Made by a program: the position numbers and the translations under genes. Below, one piece after another: positions 1-8,260 of a stretch of 64,000 nt of DNA. Within the stretch, counting starts at the first letter, position 1. Each line of letters starts with the position of its first letter. Origin of the DNA: Anaerolineales bacterium (GTDB lineage Bacteria > Chloroflexota > Anaerolineae > Anaerolineales > Villigracilaceae); contig JAEURC010000015.1 in assembly GCA_016789025.1 (NCBI GenBank), positions 33,453-97,452 of the forward strand, written 5' to 3'. The notes beneath the pieces were generated by a model. That model was given only the letters and a program-made list of their open reading frames with translations. It was not told the origin of the DNA and ran no database searches.

Positions 1-810
1 GTGGAAATCCTCAAGCCCACAACAACTACGGCTCGAGCTGTCGAAACCGAAATAGTTGACCAGCCAAACTGCCAGGGAGCAAGTGATACGGACTACGAAA
101 TCCAAAAATCAAAATCAATCAGCCACTCCGCTGAACTTGGGCTTGGCTTGGTTGTTGATGCAGAGGGGAAACTGGAGTTATTTGGGACGGGCATCAATCT
201 GGGCGCGGCATTTTCGGACGAATTTGGCTATCAGTACGGAGAAACAGAAGCTATTTCGCGTTCATTAACAGTTCGTGCTGCACCTCAAACACATATGAAA
301 CATACGGTTGCCTTGAATGAGGTTTGGGAAACAGGGATCGTCCGAGTAACCTCCAACGGGCAATCTTTGGATATACCATTTGAGTTCCGAACTTCCTTTT
401 CCATAACTCTCATAGAAAGCATTTCATTAAGTTGCGGAACGGAAACGGGCCAACCAACAGGTTCGCCAGCTACCGCTATTCTAACTCCTTCCGATCCATC
501 ATTGGGTATGCATGTTAGCCTTCATCCCAGCCAGACCAGTGGCAATCGACCGCTTCAAGTGACATTCGATGCGCGCGATTCTTTTTTCATTGCCCCCGAT
601 GGAACACGTTTTGATTGCGGCGCCTGTAATTACTTCTGGGAAGTTCGCAAGGATGGTCAAAACCTATTCGGTCCCAATCAGGAAGACGGAAATTTTGTTT
701 ACACGTTCGGGGCGAGAGGGACATATTATGTATCCGTTTATGTGTGCCGAAGCGGGAGCACAGCAATAACAGATTGCGGTGGGAGCGGCGTTCAAATCGT
801 TGTTCAATAA
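1..810 (+). CDS. PKD-like domain protein, probably truncated at the window edge
   Basis: The frame is open from the first base (a GTG), so the true start probably lies outside the window. The C-terminal half (about residues 165-269) reads like a PKD/immunoglobulin-like fold: PLQVTFDARDS, then YFWEV, then VYTFGARGTYYVSVYV. The N-terminal half (about 35-145) is rich in Ser/Thr/Gly with alternating small and polar residues, loosely recalling beta-pore-forming proteins of the ETX/MTX2 kind, but that likeness is weak. No membrane anchor is visible. A cell-surface or secreted role is inferred from the PKD-like part only. Confidence 0.6.
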   Translation: MEILKPTTTTARAVETEIVDQPNCQGASDTDYEIQKSKSISHSAELGLGLVVDAEGKLELFGTGINLGAAFSDEFGYQYGETEAISRSLTVRAAPQTHMKHTVALNEVWETGIVRVTSNGQSLDIPFEFRTSFSITLIESISLSCGTETGQPTGSPATAILTPSDPSLGMHVSLHPSQTSGNRPLQVTFDARDSFFIAPDGTRFDCGACNYFWEVRKDGQNLFGPNQEDGNFVYTFGARGTYYVSVYVCRSGSTAITDCGGSGVQIVVQ

Positions 811-824
811 CCCGTTGTGCTGCT

Positions 825-841
825 TTAACAAGACATTGATA
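825..841 (+). promoter_or_regulatory. Candidate Pho box before the response regulator gene
   Basis: TTAACA (825-830) and TTGATA (836-841) are 11 bp apart, the spacing used by PhoB/PhoP regulators. The 10-mer TTTAACAAGA is shared with the region upstream of pstS. A TATGGT -10-like hexamer at 863-868 lies only 6 nt before the ATG. Autoregulation is inferred. Confidence 0.4.
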
Positions 842-874
842 GCGAATGGAAATCTTTCATGGTATGGTTAACCC

Positions 875-1582
875 ATGCCCGAAACCATCCTCGTCGTTGA
901 AGATGAGCCAGCCTTACGCGACACCCTCACATACAACCTGAAAAAGGATGGGTTCGCCGTCGAAGCGGTGGGCGATGGGAGGCTCGCGCTCGAGTCGGCG
1001 CGCAAACTCAAACCCGACCTGATCGTCCTCGACATCATGCTCCCCGAACTGGACGGCTTCGAAGTGGCGCGCATCCTCCGCAAAGAGATGACCGTCCCCA
1101 TCCTCATGCTCACCGCCCGCGACGATGAAATTGACCGCGTCGTGGGTCTCGAAGTGGGCGCGGACGATTACCTGACCAAGCCGTTCTCGATGCGCGAATT
1201 GATGGCGCGCGTCAAAGCGCAACTGCGACGGACGCGTTTACTGCGAGAAGAACTGTCCAACAGGACGCCTGAGAAAAAGCACGAAACGCTGACGTTCGGG
1301 AATCTCGTCATCAACCTCACGCGGCAGGAAGTGATCTTGAAAGACGAGCCGCTTCCTCTGAAACCCCAGGAATATCAACTGCTTCTATTCTTTGCCGAAC
1401 ATCGCGGACAAATGCTCTCGCGCGAATTCATCCTCGAACGCGTCTGGGGCTGGGACTACATCGGCGACAGCCGCACGGTGGATGTGCACGTCCGCTGGCT
1501 GAGGCAAAAGATCGAAGAAGATTCCAGCAACCCGACGCGTATCGTCACGGTGCGCGGAGGGGGATACCGCTTCGAGGGATAA
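875..1582 (+). CDS. phoB: OmpR/PhoB-family response regulator of the phosphate operon
   Basis: Two-component response regulator, 235 residues, normal length. The receiver domain (1-120) has the acidic pocket E9-D10, phosphoacceptor D53 in [12 protein letters not shown]80 and K102 in TKPF. The C-terminal winged helix (about 140-235) ends in the typical [16 protein letters not shown] and VRGGGYRF elements. Genes for DUF3267, a PhoR-type kinase, pstSCAB and phoU follow on the same strand, so it most likely controls phosphate-starvation genes. There is no Shine-Dalgarno sequence before the ATG and a -10-like hexamer lies 6 nt upstream, so the mRNA may be leaderless. The name phoB is by context; phoP or regX3 would be equivalent. 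Confidence 0.9.
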   Translation: MPETILVVEDEPALRDTLTYNLKKDGFAVEAVGDGRLALESARKLKPDLIVLDIMLPELDGFEVARILRKEMTVPILMLTARDDEIDRVVGLEVGADDYLTKPFSMRELMARVKAQLRRTRLLREELSNRTPEKKHETLTFGNLVINLTRQEVILKDEPLPLKPQEYQLLLFFAEHRGQMLSREFILERVWGWDYIGDSRTVDVHVRWLRQKIEEDSSNPTRIVTVRGGGYRFEG

Positions 1583-1594
1583 TCTTGACACAGC

Positions 1595-2149
1595 ATGAAC
1601 ACACCCAATAAATCCGATCTTTCAATTTCGATGGGGCAGGCAAATATATACAGCCTGCTATTTGCCGTTCCGATCGCTATAACGCTCGTGTGGATATACA
1701 TTTGCCGTTGGGGGCTGGAACAATTCGCGGCGGGGTTTAATGACCTCTTTGCCGACATCCTCATTGTGTTAATTCTTGGCATCGTGACCCATGAACTCAT
1801 CCACGGGCTGACGTGGATGCTCTTCGGCAGACTCCCGCTCAATTCCATCAAATTTGGTTTTCAACTCAAAAGTTTTACGCCGTACGCGCATTGCAAAGTA
1901 CCGCTGAAGGTCAACCCATACCGTATCGGCACGGCGATGCCAGGCGTTTTACTTGGCGTTATCCCCGCCATTATTGGGATCGTCAACGGCAGCGGCTGGT
2001 TGTTGGCGTTCGGTTTGTTGTTCACCGTTGCCGCAGGCGGCGACATGCTCATCCTCTGGCTTCTTCGAAATGTGCGCAGTGACAAACTCGTGGAAGATCA
2101 CCCAACGAACGCAGGTTGCTACATCATCGAAGACCACAAGACAACATAA
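1595..2149 (+). CDS. DUF3267-type integral membrane protein with HExxH motif
   Basis: 184-residue membrane protein with several hydrophobic segments (about 18-38, 52-78, 112-130, 133-152). THELIHG at residues 65-71 supplies an HExxH zinc-protease-like signature (H66, E67, H70) inside a hydrophobic helix, as in DUF3267 putative zincins. It starts 12 bp after the response regulator stop and precedes the kinase gene, an unusual position between the two halves of a two-component pair. A proteolytic role is a family-level suggestion, not shown here. It could be a membrane modulator of the kinase or a cargo gene. Confidence 0.7.
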   Translation: MNTPNKSDLSISMGQANIYSLLFAVPIAITLVWIYICRWGLEQFAAGFNDLFADILIVLILGIVTHELIHGLTWMLFGRLPLNSIKFGFQLKSFTPYAHCKVPLKVNPYRIGTAMPGVLLGVIPAIIGIVNGSGWLLAFGLLFTVAAGGDMLILWLLRNVRSDKLVEDHPTNAGCYIIEDHKTT

Positions 2150-2164
2150 CTGGCTTTGGTTTTA

Positions 2165-2235
2165 CGATTGAAAACCTTCGTCACAGATCGCGCGGATTTA
2201 CACCGATTCAAAAAAAAGAAATTCGCGGCTAAAAA
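2165..2235. repeat. Spacer repeat of the ATTCGCGGC class abutting phoR
   Basis: The spacer holds phrases such as CACAGATCGCGCGGATT and ATTCGCGGCTAAAAA, the latter running to within a few bases of the phoR ATG. The same class precedes nuoN (47680-47716) and the flippase gene (58975-59010). Confidence 0.5.
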
Positions 2236-2238
2236 TTT

Positions 2239-3471
2239 ATGGACTATCGCCTCATTCTCTTGATCGCTGCTCTCATTCTCGCCGCGTGGTTCGCGTGGCG
2301 ATATGTCAAACTGCGCCGCGAAGCAGGTGAATTTGCAAACCAGATCCGCCAGCAGCGCTTCAATACCGAGATCAAAGAACTCGAACACATCGCAAGCGCG
2401 GTCACATCGCTCGTCTCAACCTTCAACCTTCGACATGCAACCCTAGACGCAGAACGCGCCCGCCTCGCCACCGTCCTCGACCAGATGACCGACGGCGTGC
2501 TCATCGCCGACGCGCAAGGCATCATCCAATTTGCCAACCCCGCCGCGGGAAAATTATTTCAAGCCTCCAACCCCGTCAACCACAGCCTCGCCGAAGTCAT
2601 CCGCCATCATCAACTCATCGAAGCGTGGCGGCGTTGCCAGCAGACGGGCGAACTGCAAAGCGAATCCGTTGAAGTGCCGATGCGTCATCAATATCTGCAA
2701 CTCATCGTCATCCCCGACGCGCACGCGGGCGGAAGCCTGCTCCTCGCGCAAGACCTCACGCGCATCCGCCGCCTCGAAACTGTGCGACGCGATTTCATCA
2801 GCAACCTCTCGCACGAACTCCGCACGCCGCTCGCCTCGCTCAAAGCATTGACCGAAACCCTGCAAGACGGCGCATTGGATGACCCTCCCGCCGCGCGCAA
2901 ATTCATTGACCAGATCCAAGTGGAAGTGGACGCGCTCTCTCAGATGGTGACCGAACTCCTCGAACTCTCGCGCATCGAATCAGGTCGCCTCGTGCTGGAC
3001 CTTCAACCTGCCTCGCCCTCCGATCTGCTTTTCTCCGCCTCCAAACGGATGCAACTGCAAGCCGAGCGCGCGGGCTTGAGTCTACGCGTAGAATGCGCGG
3101 ACGATCTGCCCAAGGTGAAGATCGATTCGCAGAGACTCGAACAAGTGCTGGTGAATCTGATCCACAACGCGGTCAAGTTCACGCGCTCAGGCGGCGAAGT
3201 CGTTTTGGGAGCCGACATAGTCCCCGCAGGGGAGGCAGGCATGGGCGAGGTACGATTCGCTGTTCGGGATTCGGGGATCGGAATTCCGTTGGAGGATGTC
3301 CAACGAATCTTCGAGCGTTTCTATCGAGTCGATAAATCCCGCGCGGGGAGCGGCACAGGCTTGGGCTTGTCTATTGCGAAACATATCGTTGAAGCGCATG
3401 GCGGGAAAATTTGGGCAGAGAGCATCGAGGGGCGAGGCAGCACGTTTTACTTTTCGATTCCGTTAGTTTGA
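2239..3471 (+). CDS. phoR: PhoR-like sensor histidine kinase
   Basis: 410 residues. One N-terminal transmembrane helix (about 4-22) is followed by a coiled linker, a PAS domain (about 72-175, starting LATVLDQMTDGVLIAD), a HisKA dimerisation domain with phosphoacceptor H192 in NLSHELRTPLASL, and a HATPase_c domain with the N box (VNLIHNAVKF), G1 (VRDSGIGI), F box (FERFYRVD) and G2 (GTGLGLSI). This is the compact PhoR architecture with no large extracytoplasmic sensor, fitting control through the Pst transporter and PhoU. The cognate regulator is one gene upstream, separated by the DUF3267 gene. Confidence 0.9.
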   Translation: MDYRLILLIAALILAAWFAWRYVKLRREAGEFANQIRQQRFNTEIKELEHIASAVTSLVSTFNLRHATLDAERARLATVLDQMTDGVLIADAQGIIQFANPAAGKLFQASNPVNHSLAEVIRHHQLIEAWRRCQQTGELQSESVEVPMRHQYLQLIVIPDAHAGGSLLLAQDLTRIRRLETVRRDFISNLSHELRTPLASLKALTETLQDGALDDPPAARKFIDQIQVEVDALSQMVTELLELSRIESGRLVLDLQPASPSDLLFSASKRMQLQAERAGLSLRVECADDLPKVKIDSQRLEQVLVNLIHNAVKFTRSGGEVVLGADIVPAGEAGMGEVRFAVRDSGIGIPLEDVQRIFERFYRVDKSRAGSGTGLGLSIAKHIVEAHGGKIWAESIEGRGSTFYFSIPLV

Positions 3472-3545
3472 CCATTGCATAATTGTTGTGCGTCCGCAAA
3501 CCCTCTGCAAAGCACAGAGTGACGACTCCGTGCTATCCTTTGCGC

Positions 3546-3677
3546 ATGGAAACATTCCTGGTCATCATCCTGATTGCAATGTTCGCAGTTTTCATCGTAG
3601 ACACGGGACAGAAGCGTCGTGCCTACCTGTGCCAGCAGGTGAAGGTACCAGCGCGATCTGTACATACCAGGAAATAG
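3546..3677 (+). CDS. Possible 43-residue single-TM peptide
   Basis: A short frame beginning METFLVIILIAMFAVFIV would encode one membrane helix followed by a basic tail. A TATCCT hexamer lies 6 nt before the ATG, no Shine-Dalgarno sequence is visible, and a strong hairpin follows at 3696-3730. It lies between phoR and pstS. There is no recognised family, so it may be chance. Confidence 0.25.
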   Translation: METFLVIILIAMFAVFIVDTGQKRRAYLCQQVKVPARSVHTRK

Positions 3678-3695
3678 TTTCATTCTCTCCTCAGC

Positions 3696-3730
3696 GCACA
3701 AGAGCCGGGTCTCCTCCCCGGCTCTTGTGC
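3696..3730 (+). terminator. Strong hairpin downstream of the phoBR genes
   Basis: A 14-bp perfect stem, GCACAAGAGCCGGG (3696-3709) with CCCGGCTCTTGTGC (3717-3730), closes a 7-nt loop. Only a short T stretch follows, so termination efficiency is uncertain. Confidence 0.55.
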
Positions 3731-3762
3731 CGTTTAATGGCAAATTCAATCGTGTGAGAATC

Positions 3763-3822
3763 TTGTAGTGACGACTTTAGTCGTCGTTCGCCGCAAAGAA
3801 GCGACTGAAGTTGCTGCTACAA
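3763..3822. repeat. 60-bp inverted-repeat element (TTGTAGTGACGACTT class)
   Basis: Termini TTGTAG...CGACTTTAGTCG and the near complement CGACTGAAGTTGCTGCTACAA make an imperfect inverted repeat. A related half-unit lies in frame inside nuoN (48673-48696), and a palindrome with a similar ACTTAAGT core sits at the nuoB stop codon (34977-35002). Confidence 0.5.
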
Positions 3823-3856
3823 ATTAGTTCACTTCCAAAAATTAATCGTATGACAT

Positions 3857-3970
3857 TTAAGTAAATGGTGGAAAGTCCTTTAAAAACAATTTTGCTCAAG
3901 CCGCCGTCCTCGGCGGCGTCCCCGCCGCCGAGAGCTATTTTTCTTAAAGTACTTTTTGAAAACTACTTAA
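3857..3970. repeat. MITE-like element upstream of the pst promoter
   Basis: Arms of about 33 bp (3857-3889 and 3938-3970) are imperfect reverse complements, sharing TTAAGTA, AAAGT and CTTTAA blocks. They enclose a GC-rich core with CCGCCGTCCTCGGCGG-type hairpins. There is no coding capacity. A second small hairpin (GGCGGGTTGAAAACCCGCC) follows at 3976-3994. Confidence 0.4.
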
Positions 3971-4002
3971 CATATGGCGGGTTGAAAACCCGCCCTACAC
4001 GT

Positions 4003-4056
4003 TTAACAAGATGTTAACTTGTTCTTCTTCTGTCCTTAAAACCTGCTTGATACGAT
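4003..4056 (+). promoter_or_regulatory. Candidate Pho box and -10 for pstS
   Basis: Hexamers begin every 11 bp: TTAACA (4003), TTAACT (4014), TTCTTC (4025) and TTAAAA (4036). CTGTCCT (4030-4036) also resembles the E. coli Pho half-site CTGTCAT. A TACGAT -10-like hexamer (4051-4056) follows, giving a start near 4063 and a leader of about 27 nt. Activator binding in place of a -35 element is inferred. Confidence 0.5.
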
Positions 4057-4089
4057 GGGGGCATGAAACTAAACAGGAGAACAAAAAAC

Positions 4090-5136
4090 ATGTACAAAAA
4101 TTTTCGTTTGATCGGTATGACCCTGCTCGCATTGAGTTTGTTTGCGGCAGGTTGCGGAGCGCCCTCGGCGCAGACTCAGGTTGTTGAAGTTGAACCAACC
4201 ATCCCGTCCGCGACGGAGGCGGCGGTAGAAGACCCAATGGCAATGTATCTGCCCGATGCTGTTTCAGGCGACATCATCACCGCTGGTTCGTCCACGGTGT
4301 TCCCGCTCTCTGAGCGCATGAAGCAGCGCTTTGAAGAAGAAGGCTTTGCTGGAAATCTGACCATTGACTCGATCGGTTCGGGCGCGGGCATTGAACGCTT
4401 CTGCGTGGCTGGCGAAACCGACATCGCCAACGCCTCCCGCAAGATCAAAGATAGCGAAGTGGGATCATGCGCAGGCATTGGCAGGACTGTCGTTGAATTT
4501 CAGGTTGGGATCGATGCTCTTGCCGTGGTGGTGAGCGCCGAAAACGATTTCGTCACCGATGTGACCAAAGCCGAACTCGCGCAGATCTTCTCGACCGCTG
4601 TGAATTGGTCTGATGTGCGCCCTGAGTGGCCCAACGAGCCGATCTTGCGCTTCAGCCCAGGCACCGACTCTGGCACGTTCGATTACTTCGTCGAAGCCGT
4701 GATGGGTCCCGCGTTCCCGAACGCCGAAGGCAAAGCCGACCTCGAAGCGGGTGAAGCCGCGATCCTTGAATCGGCTGGCACGCAATTCTCGGAAGATGAC
4801 AATGTGCTCGTGCAAGGCGTGCAGGGTTCGCCCTACGCCATCGGGTACTTCGGATACGCCTACTATCAGGAAAACGCTTCCACTCTCAAAGCCTTATCTG
4901 TGGATGGTGTTGCTCCTACCGCTGAGACCGCCGAATCAGGCGAGTACCCCATCTCGCGCCCGTTGTTCATCTACTCAGACGCAACGATCATGCAAGAGAA
5001 GCCGCAAATCGCCGCGTTCATCTACTTCTATATCACCAACGTTGCGGATGAGATCACTGATGTCGGTTACTTCCCAGTTAGTGAAGGCAAGGCGCAAGAA
5101 AATCTCGATGTGTGGGAATCGGCGGTCGGTGAGTAA
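4090..5136 (+). CDS. pstS: Phosphate ABC transporter, substrate-binding lipoprotein
   Basis: PstS binds inorganic phosphate outside the membrane and delivers it to PstCA. The ATG at 4090 is preferred over the one at 4063 because AGGAGA (4075-4080) lies 9 nt upstream and a lipoprotein signal follows directly, with lipobox LFAAGC and acylated C22. The mature part contains the PstS-type ITAGSSTVFPLSERM phosphate loop, SIGSGAGIERFC, DIANASRKIKDSE and the SPGTDSGTFDYF segment. Its 348 residues are usual for the family. It is the first gene of pstSCAB-phoU, preceded by a Pho-box-like repeat and followed by a hairpin that may favour its own expression over the membrane genes. Confidence 0.95.
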   Translation: MYKNFRLIGMTLLALSLFAAGCGAPSAQTQVVEVEPTIPSATEAAVEDPMAMYLPDAVSGDIITAGSSTVFPLSERMKQRFEEEGFAGNLTIDSIGSGAGIERFCVAGETDIANASRKIKDSEVGSCAGIGRTVVEFQVGIDALAVVVSAENDFVTDVTKAELAQIFSTAVNWSDVRPEWPNEPILRFSPGTDSGTFDYFVEAVMGPAFPNAEGKADLEAGEAAILESAGTQFSEDDNVLVQGVQGSPYAIGYFGYAYYQENASTLKALSVDGVAPTAETAESGEYPISRPLFIYSDATIMQEKPQIAAFIYFYITNVADEITDVGYFPVSEGKAQENLDVWESAVGE

Positions 5137-5163
5137 ATAGGAACCGTCGGAATTGATCGAATA

Positions 5164-5200
5164 GATATTCTCCTTCCCCTGAACAAGGAAGGAGAATATC
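5164..5200 (+). terminator. Intercistronic hairpin between pstS and pstC
   Basis: A 14-bp perfect stem (5164-5177 with 5187-5200) and a 9-nt loop, followed by GGTTTGTATT. It could attenuate read-through or protect the pstS 3' end, giving excess binding protein. Confidence 0.55.
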
Positions 5201-5228
5201 GGTTTGTATTTGGCGATCAGGAGTACAC

Positions 5229-6158
5229 GTGGCTATCCATGGATTGAAAACGAAAAAATTAAATCTGCGCCGTACACCGCGCCCAGGCGAAACGATCGTT
5301 CAGGGTCTGCTTTTCTTGTGCGGATTTTTCTCGATCTTCACCACCCTCGGCATCGTGTATGAATTAGGCAAAGAAGCCTTGCTCTTTTTCCAAATGCCAG
5401 AAGTGAATATTCTGCAAGCCCTCACCAGCGCGGAGTGGAAACCCCACGTCGGAAAATTCGGCATCTGGTCCCTGGTCACTTCCACGTTGATGACGACCGT
5501 GATCGCCATGTCCATTGCCATTCCTCTCGGGTTGGGCGTCGCGATCTATTTGAGCGAATATGCCGCGCCGAAAACACGCAGCATGTTGAAACCGATCTTG
5601 GAGGTGCTGGCAGGTATTCCCACCATTGTGTACGGATACTTTGCGCTGATGTTCATGACGCCGTTACTCCGTACTATTTTTGGCAGCGATGTTGTGCAGA
5701 TCTACAATACGGCATCGGCTGGCTTGGTGATGGGAATTTTGATCCTGCCCCTCATCACATCTATGACGGAGGATGCGCTCGGCGCGGTTCCGCGCGCGTT
5801 ACGTGAAGCCGCCTATGGCATGGGCGCGACGAAGTTGGAAGTAGCGCTTCAGATCGTGTTACCAGCCGCACTGTCTGGAATCGCCGCGGCAATTATCATC
5901 GGCATCTCGCGCGCCATCGGCGAGACGATGATCGTGGCGGTCGCGGCGGGCGCGGGTCCGAATTTTACGTTCAACCCGTTCGAAGGCGCGGAGACGGTCA
6001 CAGGGCACATCGTCCGCATCTCGGGCGGTGATCTGGCATACGACTCGATAGATTACAACAGCATCTTTTTCCTCGGTCTGTTGCTGTTTGTCATCACCCT
6101 CACTCTCAATATCATCAGTCAACGCATTGTGCGGCGTTTCAGGGAGGTGTACGAATGA
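5229..6158 (+). CDS. pstC: Phosphate ABC transporter permease PstC
   Basis: 309-residue inner-membrane permease with about six TM helices and the ABC permease EAA loop near EDALGAVPRALREAAYGMGAT. SRAIGETMIVAVAAG is typical of PstC/PstA. The start is GTG at 5229 with AGGAG (5219-5223) 5 nt upstream. Its stop overlaps the pstA start (ATGA), so the two permease subunits are translationally coupled. It forms the channel heterodimer with PstA, powered by PstB. Confidence 0.93.
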   Translation: MAIHGLKTKKLNLRRTPRPGETIVQGLLFLCGFFSIFTTLGIVYELGKEALLFFQMPEVNILQALTSAEWKPHVGKFGIWSLVTSTLMTTVIAMSIAIPLGLGVAIYLSEYAAPKTRSMLKPILEVLAGIPTIVYGYFALMFMTPLLRTIFGSDVVQIYNTASAGLVMGILILPLITSMTEDALGAVPRALREAAYGMGATKLEVALQIVLPAALSGIAAAIIIGISRAIGETMIVAVAAGAGPNFTFNPFEGAETVTGHIVRISGGDLAYDSIDYNSIFFLGLLLFVITLTLNIISQRIVRRFREVYE

Positions 6159-7423
6159 CCCCCCTCACCCCTAGCCCCTCTCCCACAAAGAGAGGGGGAC
6201 AACCCGCTTATAACGTCAACATCGAAAGACGGAATCGCACAGGCAATGTGTGGCGTTGGGTCTTCCGCGCCTCTACGATTGTCGGCATTATCGCGCTGAC
6301 TGCGTTGATCCTGAATATTATGAATAGCGCGTTCGGGTACGCCGCGTTAGAAGCCAAAGTAGACCCCGCCACATTGACGGTGGATGGTCTTCCATTGGAG
6401 CAACAAAGCAAAGAGCAACTTGTCGAGTTGTTGCGATCTAAATTATCCAAAGGCGCGTTCAACAAACTGGATAACGAAACATCCTTTGAAGAACGCTCGC
6501 GTGCGAATGTACTTCAAGTTGTCAACGAACGCATTGTCAGATATGAAGTTGTGCAAGTGTGGACGTTGTGGACGTCCCTTACGAAAGCCGATGAGATCAG
6601 AGCCATCGCCGCAACAGAGTTTCCAACTGCGGAACTGAAGTTCATCTCATGGCTCACCACAGATTTCGTCACACGCCCGCAATCCAGCGAAGCGATCACC
6701 ACAGGCGTGCGCACCGCCATCCTCGGCTCGTTGTGGACGATCCTCTTCACCATCCTCTTTGCGTTTCCGATCGGGGTCGGCGCGGCGATCTATCTCGAAG
6801 AATACGCGACCGATAACTGGCTCAACCGCGCGATCCGCACCAACATCAACAATCTCGCGGGCGTGCCTTCCATCGTCTATGGCATCCTTGGGCTTGCCAT
6901 CTTCGTGCGGACTCTCGAACCCCTCACCAGCGGAGAGCTCTTTGGGATGGTGGACTCAACCACAGCGAACGGACGAACCGTGCTCGCCGCGGGGCTGACC
7001 CTCGGTCTGCTCGTGCTTCCGATCATCATTATCAACGCCCAGGAGGCGATCCGCGCGGTGCCTCAATCCCTGCGCAAAGCGAGTTACGGACTCGGCGCAA
7101 CAAAATGGCAGACGATCTGGTCTCACGTGTTGCCCAATGCCATGCCAGGCATCCTGACGGGCACGATCCTTGCGATCTCACGCGCCATCGGCGAGACCGC
7201 TCCGCTGGTGGTCGTCGGCGCGTCCACGGCGATCAGTTTTGACCCCGAGTCGCCGTTCTCAAAATTTACAACCTTACCGATCCAAATCTATCAATGGACT
7301 GCCCGCCCGCAAGCCGAGTTCCGCAGTGTTGCCGCGGCGACCATCCTCGTTCTGCTGGTCATGCTGCTCAGCCTGAACGCATCGGCGGTCATTCTACGAA
7401 ATCGTTTCAGCAGGAAATACTAA
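6155..7423 (+). CDS. pstA: Phosphate ABC transporter permease PstA with repeat-encoded N-terminus
   Basis: 422-residue permease, longer than the usual 280-300. The C-terminal part (about 165-422) carries the transport domain, with EEYATDNWLNRAI, EAIRAVPQSLRKASYGLGAT and ISRAIGETAPLVVVGAS. The extra N-terminal 150 residues hold one TM helix (about 32-52) and a polar region likely outside the membrane. Residues 2-15 (TPLTPSPSPTKRGG) are encoded by a spacer-type repeat (6159-6200) right after the start codon. The ATG overlaps the pstC stop. Transport function is clear; the N-terminal extension is unexplained. Confidence 0.9.
   Translation: MTPLTPSPSPTKRGGQPAYNVNIERRNRTGNVWRWVFRASTIVGIIALTALILNIMNSAFGYAALEAKVDPATLTVDGLPLEQQSKEQLVELLRSKLSKGAFNKLDNETSFEERSRANVLQVVNERIVRYEVVQVWTLWTSLTKADEIRAIAATEFPTAELKFISWLTTDFVTRPQSSEAITTGVRTAILGSLWTILFTILFAFPIGVGAAIYLEEYATDNWLNRAIRTNINNLAGVPSIVYGILGLAIFVRTLEPLTSGELFGMVDSTTANGRTVLAAGLTLGLLVLPIIIINAQEAIRAVPQSLRKASYGLGATKWQTIWSHVLPNAMPGILTGTILAISRAIGETAPLVVVGASTAISFDPESPFSKFTTLPIQIYQWTARPQAEFRSVAAATILVLLVMLLSLNASAVILRNRFSRKY
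6159..6200. repeat. CCCTCACCCTAGCCCCTCTC repeat inside the pstA coding region
   Basis: CCCCTCACCCCTAGCCCCTC continues into a stem CCCCTCT (6175-6181)/AGAGGGG (6191-6197). The same family occurs between nuoD and nuoE (36771-36805), inverted inside nuoL (44850-44888) and in the decayed TA locus (49549-49583). Confidence 0.65.
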
Positions 7424-7426
7424 ACC

Positions 7427-8215
7427 ATGACACAACCATCCACAGAAAGATCGCCATTCGTACTCGAAACCAAAGACCTGGGAATTTTCTACGGAGACTT
7501 CCGCGCTGTGGCGAGTGTGAACATTCCCATCGAACGGCACAAGATCACCGCCATCATCGGTCCATCGGGGTGCGGCAAAAGCACATTACTGCGCGCCTTC
7601 AACCGCATGAACGAACTCTCCACGGGCACGCGCATCGAGGGCGAGGTTTTGTTTGAAGGGGAGAATCTGTATCACCCAATGGTGGACCCAGTCGAGGTCC
7701 GATATAGAATCGGTATGGTCTTCCAGAAACCGAACCCGTTCCCGAAATCCATTTACGAAAATATTGCCTGGGGCGCGCGCATCCACGGCTACAAAGGCAA
7801 GATGGAAGAGTTGGTCGAATCCTGTTTGCGGCAAGCCGCGTTATGGGACGAAGTGAAGGATAAGTTGACTCAATCGGGCTTGGCGCTTTCAGGCGGACAA
7901 CAACAACGCCTGTGCATTGCGCGCGCGCTGGCGGTTCAACCCGAAGTCATTTTGATGGACGAACCCGCCTCCGCGCTCGACCCGATCGCCACGCTCAAGA
8001 TCGAAGAGTTGATGCAGGAGCTCAAAAAGAATTACACCATCGTCATCGTCACACACAACATGCAGCAAGCCGCCCGCGCCTCCGATCGCACCGCCATGAT
8101 GATGATCAACCATGAGCGCTCAGGCACGGTGATCGAGTTCAACGAGACGCAAAAGATATTCACGAATCCGAAAGACAAACGCACCGAGGATTACGTGACA
8201 GGCAGGTTCGGATAA
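7427..8215 (+). CDS. pstB: Phosphate ABC transporter ATP-binding protein PstB
   Basis: 262-residue cytoplasmic ATPase that drives PstCA. Walker [10 protein letters not shown] is at 45-53, the Q-loop is in [20 protein letters not shown], the signature is [16 protein letters not shown], Walker B is [13 protein letters not shown] and the switch His is in [13 protein letters not shown]. The FQKPNPFP segment is typical of PstB rather than other importers. It starts 3 bp after pstA. Confidence 0.96.
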   Translation: MTQPSTERSPFVLETKDLGIFYGDFRAVASVNIPIERHKITAIIGPSGCGKSTLLRAFNRMNELSTGTRIEGEVLFEGENLYHPMVDPVEVRYRIGMVFQKPNPFPKSIYENIAWGARIHGYKGKMEELVESCLRQAALWDEVKDKLTQSGLALSGGQQQRLCIARALAVQPEVILMDEPASALDPIATLKIEELMQELKKNYTIVIVTHNMQQAARASDRTAMMMINHERSGTVIEFNETQKIFTNPKDKRTEDYVTGRFG

Positions 8216-8260
8216 AAAACCAGTTTATAATATCCCGCACGATGATTCAACGAGGCTGTT

